Source of the DNA: Lates calcarifer
Taxonomy: Eukaryota > Chordata > Actinopteri > Centropomidae
Assembly (NCBI RefSeq): GCF_001640805.2
Contig: NC_066833.1
Coordinates: 1,638,222 to 1,702,221, forward strand
Length of the DNA stretch: 64,000 nt
Direction: 5' to 3'
The translations under genes were made by a program, and so were the position numbers. The notes under the pieces were generated by a model. The model worked only from the letters and a program-made list of their open reading frames with translations. It did no database searches and was not told the origin of the DNA. This document shows, piece by piece, positions 11,226 through 23,343 of this stretch; within the stretch, counting starts at the first letter, position 1, and each line of letters starts with the position of its first letter.

Positions 11226-14200
11226 TCACACCACAGAACCAGTGCGAACCAGGATATCATTTGACACCTCTGCACCGTCTCTCTTTGACTGAAGAACCGA
11301 AGGGGAGGAGGAGGAGGAGGAGGAGGAGGAAGCAGCTGTGGAGAGGGAGTGGATCTGGTCATTAACAGGCATCTCTGAGTTCTTTTGTCTCTCTTCGTCC
11401 TCCTCTCTGTCAGCTTCTGGTATCAATTCCTCCTCCTGCTGTTCCTCCTGCTCCACCTGCTCCTCCTGCTGCTCCTCCTGCTGCAGGGCGTTAAAGCGCT
11501 CCACCACACAGTGAGCCGTCAGCCTGGCCTCTGGGTCGTGATCCCAGCACTCAGTGATGGTGGAGCAGAAGACACTCATCCCCTGGAGGACAGAAGAGTG
11601 GAGTTAGACAAAAAGATGTCCTACAGCGAGAACCCAATGAGCACCAAGGTGTTCAACAGTAAATAATTACTGCCTCATGCTATGAGGGCTCCAGAGAACC
11701 AGGGCATCAGAGTGGAGAAAGACAGGCAAGTCTGAAAGCATTGTTTTTTTTCTTTGTTACTGTATCTGACCTGATGCTGCGTCCATGCTGAGGGGATGTC
11801 AGGTCGTCCTCGGTCCCTCAGCACCAGGTCTCTCATACTGTCCACACAGGGCTGCTCACAAACCTTGGAGCCAAACGCCGGCTCGTAGCTCTCCACCTCT
11901 GCACCAGTAGACAAGTATTCGCACATTATGTTCACATGCACTGATCAGCCACAACATTAAAACCATGGACAGATGAGGTGAATAACATTAATCATCTTTC
12001 TACAACACAACGTTCTGCTGGGAAAGATGTTGACCTGCCCCCCAAACTCCCCAGATCCCAATCTGATCCAGCATCTGTGGGACCTGCCTAATATTGTGGA
12101 GGTCCTCCACATGCCACCAAAACAAAGCAAAATGACAAATGGAAAGTGGTAGTTTTTGACCTCAAGACTGTAATACATTTCTGGAATAAAATATAAAATG
12201 CCTTTTACTAAAAAGAAAGTTTGGAAAGAGGCAATAGCACACAGGAATCGATGAGATTGATGAGAAACAACAGAAAACCTCCTACTTCCGATGGCGTGGC
12301 AGCGGGAAGCCATCTCCCAGAGGACTAGAGCCATGGAGTAAACATCCATCTGTTTGAAGGCCTCAAGGTCCTCCAGGTTCACCCTGGATTCAAGCACCTC
12401 AGGAGCCATGTAACGAGCTGTTCCCACCTGGACGGGATGATACAGGAGAGTCTAATGAAATGGCGACCAAAAAATCACTTACAAGTTCTGCTTCATGATA
12501 CGTCCAACTGGTAAGCAACAACTAAAGCTGAACAGTTTACCTGTCCACTGTTGGCGTAGTCATCAACAGTGAGGGAGAGGTCTAATTTTAATGCCAGACC
12601 AAAGTCACACAGGGCACATTCCTTCCTACTCTTCACCACAATGTTACTGCTTTTCAGGTCCCGATGGGCAACAGGCACCTACAGCAACAAATGAGTAAGC
12701 AAGAGCGCCATACTCAATATATCCAATAGCCAGATATATAGTAAATGAACACATGTAAGATACAATGTGCTGAAAAACTGAGACAATCAAGGTCAACAAA
12801 ACTGGATTTACAGAGACTGTAGCCTGGATTTACCTTTGGTACTCCATTGGGTGTTGTGTCACTGTGGAGATGAGCCACCCCTTTAGCAATACTGGCTGCC
12901 ATGGTGACAAGTTCCCCCCAGCTCAGTATGTTTGCTGTGAGGAAGTCCTGCAGGTTTCCCAAGCTGTGATAGGCCAAAACCAGCCAGTACTTTCTGAGGG
13001 CGTGACCGGGTGGACCCCTCTCTTCAGCTGCCAGGAACTGAACCACATTGTCGTGCTCCAGTTTGGGGTCAGAGAAGATGGAGCACTCATTTCTCCACGA
13101 GGCATACTCCACAGCTGGAAACACCTTCACCGCCACAGTTTCATAACTGTTTACTCCACCCTTCTCACCCTGCAGAAGGTGTGCCCTCCATACTTCAGCG
13201 AAGCGCCCCTTCCCCACCAGGAGGTCCAGTTTAATGGGCAGCAGTTCAGTCAATTGCCCTTGCCAATCAGTGACGTCACTGATGATGTCATTGTTGTGAG
13301 ACGGCACCTTGGCGTTAGACTCCTCCATTTCAGATTGACGACCTGTTCCAACTGCTCCTCCATCCTTTGCCCGAGCCCCCCGGCCTCCACACGGCATGTC
13401 CAAAGCCTGGTAGAGCTCTGGGGTGTGTTTGGTGGGCCAGTCAGGACGTGCAGGAGGGCCAGGTTTGTCAGGGTGGTGTGTGCGGTAGAAGTAGAAGGCA
13501 GCAGTGGCAACTATGGCCACAAGGAGAGGAGGCACCAAACTAACCACCACCACCGGGATCACGTCTTTACTCTGCAGCTTGAAGAAACCTGTAGCAACGG
13601 AGAGAAACATCTGTTAATTGATCCTCTATCGATCAGTCTATCCATCCATTCATTTATCCATCATCTCTCCAGCCAATCATTTATCTATCCAGCCATCTGT
13701 ACATCCATATATTTCTCTGTCTATCATCCATCTCTCCATTCATTATCTATGTATCCATCCATCCATCTCTCCATCCTTCCTTCCCTCCCTTCATCCAGCC
13801 CTTGCTCCCTCCCTCACCGTTGGCTCTCTTGTTGAAGATGAGTTTGTCGTTACATTCGTGTTCTCCATGGCAGCCACAGACCATCATGGATCCATCCTCC
13901 GCGGGCTGCGGGACCATGTGGCACTCTTTGGAGGTGAGGTTCAGCAACAGGCCCGGGTCTACACCCTCCAGCTGCAGAGCTGGGTGGTGACACATCGTTT
14001 GAACCGTCATGGTGTCGTTGGTCTTCCTCCTGAAGAGCAGAGAAACATGAAATAACATGTGTGGTCATCCTGACTTCATGAGAAGCTGGCAGAAATGGTG
14101 CCCTGGTGCCCTAAATGGTACAAATACAACACCTTCAGCATGTTTTCTAGTAGCAGTCAACCTCAGGATCCTACTGTAATCATCTTTAGCTTTGTTTATG

Positions 14201-17200
14201 TACAGTGGGAGGAAGTGGAGACATGTTGTCCATCTTTACAGTCGTTGGTTTGAGGTCATGGTCAGAACAAAGACAACATCATCTGCGTATAGCAGAGGAG
14301 CAACCCCAGTGACCTCAGCTACACCTCAATATGACACTACCAGTACCAAGTCTGAGCATTGGTACATTCTAGCTGGGCCACCAAACACTCTTCTTCTCTG
14401 CTGCTGTTAAATTAATGTGATCTCCTGGTTAGTTCAAAGAATTCACACAATAATCACTTTCTATTTATCATGTAAAAATATGACTGAAACATCTCTGTGT
14501 TTATTGCTTGTCCTAATATCAGTGAATTAACTGCTTTAATTAAGTTTTATTTGCAAGAGCCTTCACAAAGCCCTATATTCATAATCTGATAAGACACCAT
14601 GCTGAAGACTGAGGTTTTGCGGCCAAAGGATCTTATCTCATCACTATTACCATTGTCTTACCTGGTGTTACACAGGTGACTGGTCTGTATCAGAGACAGT
14701 GTGGTAAAATATTCACTAATACATCGTAGGTAGATATTTAAATGGATATTGTCAGTTAGATTGTATCAGTTATCATTTATATCATCTATTAGATGCTTTC
14801 ATCCAAAAAACATACAACTGAGGGACAACACTGCAGCTTCAGACCTTGAAGTAAGAACTGAGAACTAAATTCGTTAGGGTGTTAGGAGAGGAGGTGCACT
14901 CAGAGGAGGCGAGTCTTCAACAGATGATAGTATCTGATAGCATTTGGGAGCTGGTTCCACCATCAGGGGACCACAGACCAGAACAGCCACGATGATAAGA
15001 TTCATTACTTTCAGCAGCTGACTGACTCTGAACAGGTCTCAGTGACTCTGGAGTCCCCTGGACCTTGAACATGTCTCAGACTCAGAGGCTGGAGTCCTAA
15101 AGTTAGGTCTGACACACCTGACCCCAAAGTCAGCCAATCAGGAGCTGCTTTTAAACCCTTTACAGACAGACTCTGTAACATTGCTGGCTTCAGGTATTTG
15201 TTAATATGATGGATTTTAATCGAACACTGAATGAAGTTAGAACATATGGAGAGGACGCGCTGCCTCGCCATGCTACACTGTCATCAGATTAATGTGAGGG
15301 GGTGCAGAGGGGCTTTAGCCTCAGGATGTTTTGTGAATATGAACCTTGGAGAAACAACACTGGATAAAAAGACTCATGTTATTGTATAGTCAACTCCTGT
15401 AGCACATACGAACAAGTTAGTCTGTGCAGCTCCCCAGTGATCCCTGTCAACTTTGACCTGAATAAACCAGCGTTTTGCTCTCCTCTCTTTTTCTTCTCTG
15501 TCACTTCTCTCTTATCACTGGTTTCCTGCAGACAGCCGGGAGGGACGGGCCGGCTGACGTGAACAGGAAATGAGAGGGGTGCAGCGAGGGGAGGGGGAAT
15601 CCAAGCCTAGAGCTGTTATCCAAACAAAAGCACGAATCAGCAGAAACTTTCCAAAGCTGTAGAAAGCGATGCCAGTGGACTCTGAGAGGGTCTAAAGCTC
15701 CATAGGGTCATCATGCCCTCCTCTGACATGAAAAACAACTGTGTGAACTTTTGAAACCCGACAAGAAAAAACGGCCAAATTGCAGCTGTGACGTGTTTTT
15801 CTTCTGCAACAGTAGCGAGCTCAGAGAAATCACTTCAGGATGTTTCATAATGCTGATCAACAACATATTGAAGCTTAGCTGTACTGTGGTGTACTCTGCC
15901 GACTCATGGGATTGTGCCAAAGGAAAACAAGCGTGTGTGAGTGCACGTCAATATTCCAGCATTTTTATAGGACCCCAAAGGCCTCAGGACATATTGTTTT
16001 TTGTTTGTCCTCCTTTATTTAACAAGAATAATATCAAGACAGAGTGGATGACTCTAAATCAGGATCCTATCACAGTGCCAAACAAGAGACAAAATGGAAA
16101 ACAATAAAATACATCAGGGAAAGAGGAGCACATGACCCCAGAACAAAAAACAACATCTCTCATTATTACTGCACACCAAGTTAATCCGTTTTTACAACAA
16201 ACTTGGAATAAAGGCGACGCAGTCTCTGCACATCAGTCAGCTAAAACTCAAACCTGGGCTGCAATGCACTGAGACCAGACCTGGAGAGATGAGATCTCAC
16301 GGTCACAGTCAGAGCTTTTAATAAGGAGGAACGACTGATGAAGACTTTAAGCTGTACAGCCAAACATCAGAGTAAGAAGAGGCGTCCGACCATCAGCTGT
16401 CTCTTATAGTATGGACAGGCTCTTGTAATCAGTCCACACCTGAGCAGGACTGACAGCTTTTTTACACCAGCACTAACAAACACAGCACAGTTTTTCAACT
16501 TCAGCTCAACAACCCGTACAAGCTCTTACTACTAAAAAACTAAAACTAGAATCCCCTCACAGTGATTGCCTCCAGTAAGCAGCCTGGTTACAGTTTTTTC
16601 AGAGGTGACCCCTTGACCCACAGTGACCCTTGACCTTTGACCATTGAATGAAATTCCTTTGTGGAGTTTCCTGAGATATCACGTTCAGAAGAATGGAATG
16701 GACGACACAATAAAACCCTCTCTAAGAACTGATACTGTAGCTTTTACTCATTTCTTTAAAAGAGATACACTCCCAGTTTTGGATGATGTCCAGTTCTTAC
16801 CCCCACATGGTTTGAATACTCTTACTGAAAGTCCCACTGGGCAAAAGCAAAATATGTGAGTCCACTCACCATATGGCGATGCAGATCTCCTCAGTGTCAG
16901 TGCAGAAGGAGGTCATGGTGCAGTTACTAATGCAGATGCTGTCTTTACACACCGGACTGGACACCTCACACCACTTACACAGGTTGAAGTTCAGGTGGCT
17001 GAAGGTCTGGACAACAACTGGGAGACCTGTGGGGCAGAAGGGGGTCAGGTACAGTTAGGTCCAAACTGTCCTCTCAAGACAAACAACAGCATCAGACTTT
17101 AGAAGAGGAGACTGCTTTCTTTCCTGTTTCCTTGTGAACAGTAACCAAGTCATTTTTGTTCCATCACCTGACCAAACATTAACCATAGTGGTGAAAGGGG

Positions 17201-17812
17201 TGGCAGGGTCCTCCCCCAGCAGGACAGTGCTCCCACCACACCACAAAAACTGCTCAGAAATGTCCTGAGGAACACAACAAAGAGCCAAAGGTGTTCCTGA
17301 GACATTTCTGAGCCGTTGTTGTGGTGTGGTGGGAGTATTGTCCTGCTGGGGGAGGACCCTGCTGTCATGGAGTGGGGGGTGGGGGTGGGTACTTGGTGTA
17401 CAACAATGTTTAGGTGAATGGTACGAGTCAAAGTAACATCCAGATGAATGAAGGAGCCGAGGTTTCCCATCTTTGAGTTCAGCTGAGGCTGTCACTGCGG
17501 CGGTGAGGCTAAAGTACACTAACGTCAGTGGTTTAACCAGAGTTCACTTTTATCAGTTATGATTGAAATCAATGAGACCCTGAACGTCGGTTAAAGCTTC
17601 GGTGTGGACGTAGCTGCCAAAGGATGAAGGGCGACATGTCCCATCTGCTCTGCCACGTACAGCATCACACCAAACCACTGTGACTGTGGAGCAGGATCTG
17701 GGTGTGTCCCTCTAAGGCTCATTAACCAAAACTGTTAGCATGCAAACCTCTGAACATGCACGGCCTAAAGAGCTACAGACTGAACTGAAAGCAAAACAAA
17801 ACTCTGTTTGAT

Positions 17813-17846
<34 letters not shown>

Positions 17847-17914
17847 GTCGTCTGCTCTAGTATTTGTGCATCTACTTTATCTTATTTGTGTATTTGTCTG
17901 CAGAGCGAGAGGAG

Positions 17915-17974
<60 letters not shown>

Positions 17975-18297
17975 CACATCAGAACGACTCCAGTGATCAT
18001 ACCCAGATGACACACACATACACACACACACACACACACACATACAGTAATCCCAGTGTTGCATATCTGCATTGAATTACACACATACAAACTCAACCAC
18101 ATTTCATTATAATTATATATACTTTATACACACATACAGGCTTGTACATACAAACACACAACATTTCATTAACCCTGTCACACACACACACACACACACA
18201 GAGCAGAAGTTGATCCAGATGTTTCTTCTGAAGACAAAGGAAGAAGAAAAACTGAAAAAGCAGGAGAAGCAAAATGCTCACTGTAATTAAAATCAGC

Positions 18298-18350
<53 letters not shown>

Positions 18351-18466
18351 GTGTGTCTTTGTGCATGAGAAAGTGACAGAGTGGGTAAAGACAATAGAGT
18401 TTCTGCATGTGTGTAACAGTTGTGTATGATTTTGTGTGAAGCTGGCAGTGAGTCTGTTTAGATGAT

Positions 18467-18532
<66 letters not shown>

Positions 18533-20201
18533 ACTCCTCCAGGAATAAATTGAAGCCAGAAGTGAGCTACTTTCAGAGCCAAGTTAGTATCCAACACTCC
18601 ACCCTCTAAGGCTCATGGGAAATCTAAGCACTCCACGCTGCTCGAAGGAGGAGGCCCTCCCTATCAGAAACACGCACGCACACACACACACACACACACA
18701 CACCACAACATTCAAGATCAACATACACGCATTTGCATCTTCAGAGGCTTCACATTGAACGTTTTGGGATATACGTTTATTCTCTTTGCTATGTCTCCAG
18801 TCAGCTGCTGGTTAGCTTAGCTTAGCATAAACACTGGAAACAAAGGGAAACTGCTAGCCTGGCTCTGCATGACACTGACTGACCACAACATGGCGCTGAG
18901 CTTACGCTGAACATAAACACCCCCCCCCCCCCCCCAGCGACCCCCCCCAATCTCTTTAATCTCTTTGTTCACAGTCCAGTGACAGTTACAATAAAGTTTA
19001 GTTCAAAAAAGACATGCTGACAAAAAGAATAACGGCAGAGTTGATGATCTCTTGATGGCAGCCATGTTTGAAGTCAGATCTCAGAACTGAAATATCTGAC
19101 CGGCCAGAAGTCCAGCCGATCATCAGGAGGGAACCGGTTCTGGACTAAACTCCGACCAGACCCATGCAGAGTCTGTCCTGCTTTGAGCTCACTGATCAAC
19201 ATGTTTGTACTCAAACTGAAGTGTTGGTTTGTGGTTGTACAGGGGTCATGTGAGTGGACTATGTGTGGACCATGAGGTCGAACAAACAGTCCAGCACAAC
19301 CACAACTTGTCAATATCCCAACTACAATCAGCTGGATTGGCACCAAACTCTGTACAGTCGTTTGTGGTTCCCACATGATGAACCCTGATGACTTTGATGA
19401 TCCTCTGACTTTTCATCTAGTGCCACCTTGAGGTTAAGTTTGGTGGTTTTGACCAGTTTGACTTTGCTTCTGTGAAATCAAGTTTTAGATGTTGTTTTGG
19501 CAGACAGGTCTAAACACTACAATACCCATGAGCGCCAGGTCGCTGTTGTCACGGAGAAGAAGTCAGTCAGTGGGACTTTTACTCCTGGAACCAAAGATGT
19601 CTGATGTAGCTCCTTCATATATACGACTCTATTAGCTGTGTGTCAACATTAGTGTTGGCAGACTGTTTAGCGACCGAGGGTGATCCTGGAGGTTACAGTC
19701 TGGTCTCCAAGCCGCTTGAGACCAGACGATAACACTGAAGGGGAAGATCTGCACCGGAGGAAAAACTTCAGAGACTTGTCATATCCTTGCCTTGAATTTG
19801 GCAACACACAGATAATTTACTACGTCCAAGAGAGACGGCGATTATCAACCAGGGTCAGGAGAAGATACTCTCTGCTGTGGAGCTCAAGACCGAGAGAACG
19901 CCCAGTCCAGCCTTTCAGTGCTGATAGGCAGCACTGGTCACCATTTATTTAGCCCTCCTCTGTCAGAGAACAAACAGCTCCACAACAGTGAAGGTACAAA
20001 CACATCCTTTGAATAAACTGTGTGAACTTCATTTCCCTCCTCATTAGCTCTTTACTGCCTGAAATGATGATTAGTCCTGCAGGGTCCAGGACAGGTCACT
20101 ACCTCACCGAGCTGCTGGAACCAGATGATTCACAAGGAGGTACAGATGAAAATAACTGTACAACATCCTCAGCTGTGTTTATGATGATGAATAATACTGC
20201 A

Positions 20202-20256
<55 letters not shown>

Positions 20257-23200
20257 ATCAGGCCATCTCCACGTCACCTCATTGTCCTCATTAGCACAAA
20301 TGAAATTCTCACACATAAACACCCAAACACACACTTTCTGTCAGTGCCAGTCTCTCTCTTCTCCAACATCCTAAGACGATGCCAAGAAACCAGAGTGTGT
20401 GTGTGTGTGTGTCTATTCATAAGACGTTTCAGATACACTCACTCTTTGTTAGATATGAGATAATAGGCTGATTTTCCCTCTCTGTCAGTTCATGTCACTT
20501 CAGTTTAAGAGAAGACAGGAAAACACCTGTTATTCTGACTCGTCCACACATTACTCTGAGCTGGTTAGCCCGAGTGCTAACCTTATAGTCACAGCAGATA
20601 AACTAAGTTAGCTCCTTTTGTTGTGCTGTGTATTTGCAGCAGTACATTACCAAGTGAAAGCAGATCCACACCAACAGTGTGTAGCATCTATAAAATGAGC
20701 AGAATAGATTGTATTAGTGTTAATGTTGGATTTTAGTGTTGAGGTTGTTGGTGTCAGAAATTCACCATATCTCAGATGATTTTTTTTCACTTATTAAAGT
20801 TTAAATGCTTTGACGTGACTTTAGCGTCGTGTTCACCATCGTGGTTTAGCATGTTAGCTTGTGAACATTTGCTAATTAGAAGTAAACACAAAGTACAGCA
20901 GAGGCAGATGGGAACTGTCACCAGTTCTGCTGGTATGTGATCATAAACCAAAGCACTGGACAAGTTAAAATGCTGACCAGATGATGGCGTTGGAGGAAAA
21001 GTCAGAGGATCATCAGAGTTATTACAGTTCATCTTGAGGGGAACATGAACGTCTGATCAAAGTTGCTACACGGCTTATCCTGCCGGGGCTAGAGCCAATC
21101 CCAGGTGACATTGGGTGAGGCGCGGGGTTCACCCCAGACAGATCACAGGGCCAACATATATAGACAAACAACCATTCACACTCACGCTCACACCTACGGA
21201 AAATTAATGGTGCGATCCAGTTGTACGCAGAAGTCAGAATTTTGGAGTTTCTGGTCGAAAATTTCAACTAGAACGCCCCCTGAAGTCAGATTTTCAACTC
21301 AGAGCAGAGCAACTCCACCAATCCCGACATAAGAATTTAAGATGGCTGCTACTCATCAATAGTGTTGAACACTCCGCTAAGTTTACTGTTTATGGCAATG
21401 TTTTCACATCAAGTCAGTTTTTGTGTTTTGGTAATGAAATGACCAGTTCAATGTAATTAAAACATTTTTTACAAAGTGAAACAAAGGTAACATCGCACCC
21501 TTTATCCTCTGAAAGAGCAACAGCAGACTTTCTCTGAGGTGACGTCACTCCCATTTCTGACCTCCGACCTCTGATGGAACACACCATTAGAGTCACCGAT
21601 TGACCTGCGTGTCTTTAGACTGTGGGAGGAAGCCGGAGAACCCACCCAGGCACCGGGAGAACATGCAAACTCCACACAGAAAAGCCCTTAGAGAACCAGG
21701 GTTCAAACCCAGAACCTTCTTGCTGCCACTGTACCAACCATCCATCCCAACAGTCGTACAGATATTTCAGTTCGTTATCCATGACCTGTGACCCATGAAG
21801 CTGGGTCAGAATCTGTTTGTGCTCCTATCTGTGGGCTTTCCATGGGTCTATTTTCAGTCTGGTCCAAACCATGACCCATGAAGACCTCTGATACTGAGTG
21901 CAGGGGCGTGCAGCGCAAACAGAGCCAGCGGCAGCAAAGAAAACAATCTGATTTAAGTTGAAAAAGTCCTGTCACCCTCTGCATGGCTTCTGTTTACTTT
22001 ATGGTCTGGGCCTTGTTTTCCTGGTTTGTTCTAGGCCCCCCTTTGGTTCCAAAGAAGGAACACACTCAACACTCAAAACAGAAACTTGATTAACTCCTAT
22101 GGCCACTAGAGGTTGTCTAACAAGAAAAGGTCATTACGGGCCATAATGAGCAGCTGTACAAACGACCTTTTGCCAGAGGACAGGCTCCGAACAACAGTGT
22201 GTACATGGAATATTCAAAATGAGACCTAGTTTCAGAAAACAAGCCGGAGAAAACTACATGGTCCAACCTGTGATTTCCAGTGAGATTTCATCACATGAAG
22301 CACTGACCAGCACAGAGTCCTGACCTCAGCCCATGGACAGATTATGAGACAGTGGGCCCCTGGGCACAAACATACTAAAGACCCCCCACCCATCCTGTAC
22401 AGGACACATAGTGTCTGTTTGTGTTTGTTACGTGTCTATTTATGGTCACTTTCTGTCCTTCTGTAGTTGTTGCTGTGTGTCTTTGTAGTCACTGTCTCTT
22501 TCTGTCCTTCTGTGTCTGTTTGTGATTTAGGGTTAGCGTTAGGGTTTGTGTGTCTTTGTGATGGTTTTGCGTCCCTCTGTAGTAACTCTGTGCGGCAGTT
22601 CGTGTTGTTAATTTGCAGAAATATGTTTTTGTTCCTTTGCTCTGGCATTTGTTGTGAATGCTCCTGCACCACTTTGGTCCAGATTAAAATATCTCAGTGA
22701 CCGTTGGATGGACTGATGTTCATGTTCCCCGGAGGATGAATTCTGGTGATCTGGTCTGGCTTTCTCAAGCTCTCTGGGTAAATATTTTGTCATGTCCCAC
22801 CTAAAGCTGCAGTCAAATGTAAGTAAAGCTCAGTTCAGGTTTTGAGGACCTGGATGTTGAAGATCATTTACAGCAAACAGTAACCGAGTCATTTTGCCTT
22901 GTGACCATCCGGTGTAACTGACCAGTGGCGGGAGAGGTACTCATCTGCTTTACTTCAGTAAAACTACCAGTACTACATGGTAACAATACTGTAGTACAAT
23001 TTAAAGTCCTTCATTACAGATTAAGTATCAGCCTCATGCAGTTACTGCACTTTTACTGCTGATACTTTACACCCATGAAGCTGAGAGTACTTTCACTGAA
23101 GAGCAGTTTGAAAGCTGAACTTTTACTTGTAGTGAAGTATATTTACATTGTAGTAGTGTTAGTTTTACTTGAATAAAGGACCTGAAAAGTTCCTCCCCCG

Positions 23201-23343
23201 CTCCATCCCTCCCCTCTGCCCGGCCCTCCAAACCTCCGCAAACATCTCCGAGGAAAAGAGAGAAAAAAGCCCGGACAGCAGCACTCACAGGCGGTCATGA
23301 GGACGAGGATCCCGGTCCAAAGCGTCCGGCACCGAGCCATCAT
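11226..23343 (-). CDS. tgfbr2: TGF-beta receptor type II, complete (8 exons)
   Basis: Membrane serine/threonine kinase that binds TGF-beta and phosphorylates the type I receptor. CDS exons, 5' to 3': 23289-23343, 16870-17026, 13818-14029, 12834-13588, 12541-12678, 12286-12427, 11771-11898, 11226-11582. All introns are GT/AG and the phases match; the sum is 1944 nt (647 aa plus stop; human is 567). Residues about 1-19 are a signal peptide. A Cys-rich ectodomain follows (CKWC, CISNC, CGCH, ECND). The transmembrane helix is about 151-176. The kinase runs from about 262 to 562 with GKGRFAEV (267-274), [14 protein letters not shown] (398-405), DFGLAL and GTARYMAPE (from 441), all intact. The last about 85 residues are a Gln/Glu-rich and poly-Ser tail, longer than in mammals. 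The exon 6 donor is GTAGGA, which gives GKVESYE where human has GEVKDYE. Teleosts have a/b paralogues and I cannot say which this is. The start uses the first of two adjacent ATGs. Confidence 0.95.
11936..12120. mobile_element. Interspersed repeat fragment in tgfbr2 intron 6
   Basis: Begins CTGATCAGCCACAACATTAAAACC and includes CCCAGATCCCAATCTGATCCAGC and CTGCCTAATATTGTGGAGGTC. These are parts of the repeat seen more fully at 36425-36985. It is internally rearranged or deleted and non-coding. Confidence 0.6.
13620..13808. repeat. Degenerate (ATCC)n tract in tgfbr2 intron 3
   Basis: TCCATCCATT/ATCTATCC-type words run up to about ten bases from the donor of exon 3. This makes the long plus-strand frames across 12864-14055 open by chance. 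Confidence 0.75.
14034..16860. other. tgfbr2 intron 2, with LINE-like fragments
   Basis: No extra exon seen. At about 14770-14990 is a minus-oriented fragment resembling an L2-type LINE tail (TTAGATGCTTTCATCCAAA; GGAGCTGGTTCCACCATCAGGGGACC). At about 16590-16700 is a piece of the repeat with CCTGAGATATCACGTTCA. Confidence 0.5.
17203..17364. repeat. Long near-perfect inverted repeat (about 73-bp arms)
   Basis: Arm 17203-17275 pairs with 17291-17364, leaving a loop of about 15 bases and few mismatches. The arms carry CTCCCCCAGCAGGACA and its complement. Similar words (GGCCCTAGGAACAGGACAAAGAGCCC) occur in the repeat at 36600-36720, so it may be a fold-back relative of that family. It lies in tgfbr2 intron 1, close to exon 2. 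Confidence 0.75.
17816..18703. repeat. Cluster of (TG)n and (CA)n tracts in tgfbr2 intron 1
   Basis: TG tracts lie at 17816-17844, 17918-17971, 18300-18357 and 18472-18531. CA tracts lie at about 18010-18043, 18180-18200 and 18668-18703. The alternating orientation lets tracts pair with one another, and each is a potential Z-DNA former. All open frames here encode only Cys-Val or Thr-His runs and are not genes. Confidence 0.9.
18720..21055. other. tgfbr2 intron 1, no exon seen
   Basis: Holds a C-run at about 18920-18935, another (TG)n at 20205-20254, and fragments of fish repeats at 19376-19440 and 20800-21050 (words such as CTCTGACTTTTCATCTAGTGCCACC). I see no further coding exon between the signal-peptide exon and exon 2. 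Confidence 0.5.
21060..21720 (+). mobile_element. Interspersed repeat tail, split by a later insertion
   Basis: The halves are 21060-21206 (GGCTTATCCTGCCGGGGCTAG ... CACTCACGCTCACACC) and about 21592-21720 (AGAGTCACCGATTGACC, CTGTGGGAGGAAGCCGGAG, GAACATGCAAACTCCACACAG). Together they form a repeat tail very common in fish genomes. A related tail sits in intron 5 of lectin copies A and C (about 31870-32010 and 49565-49705). The element at 21207-21591 has split it. Confidence 0.65.
21207..21591. mobile_element. MITE-like insertion with imperfect terminal inverted repeats
   Basis: The left end ATGGTGCGATCCA and right end TGGAACACACCAT are near-complementary, and the element interrupts a recognisable repeat. 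TTA occurs on both sides, which would fit a three-base target duplication of the PIF/Harbinger type, but the exact boundary is ambiguous by one base. It has no transposase. Similar right-end sequence (ACGTCACTCCCAGTTCTGACC) occurs at about 62162-62200, and similar internal sequence at about 26210-26260. Confidence 0.5.

Noticed and set aside
12864..13835. 323-codon plus-strand open frame
   Set aside because: It is antisense to tgfbr2 exon 4, whose kinase motifs and splice sites are certain, and continues into an (ATCC)n tract. No family motif is read on this strand.
17808..18597. Several frames rich in Cys-Val or Thr-His
   Set aside because: They are translations of (TG)n and (CA)n microsatellites.
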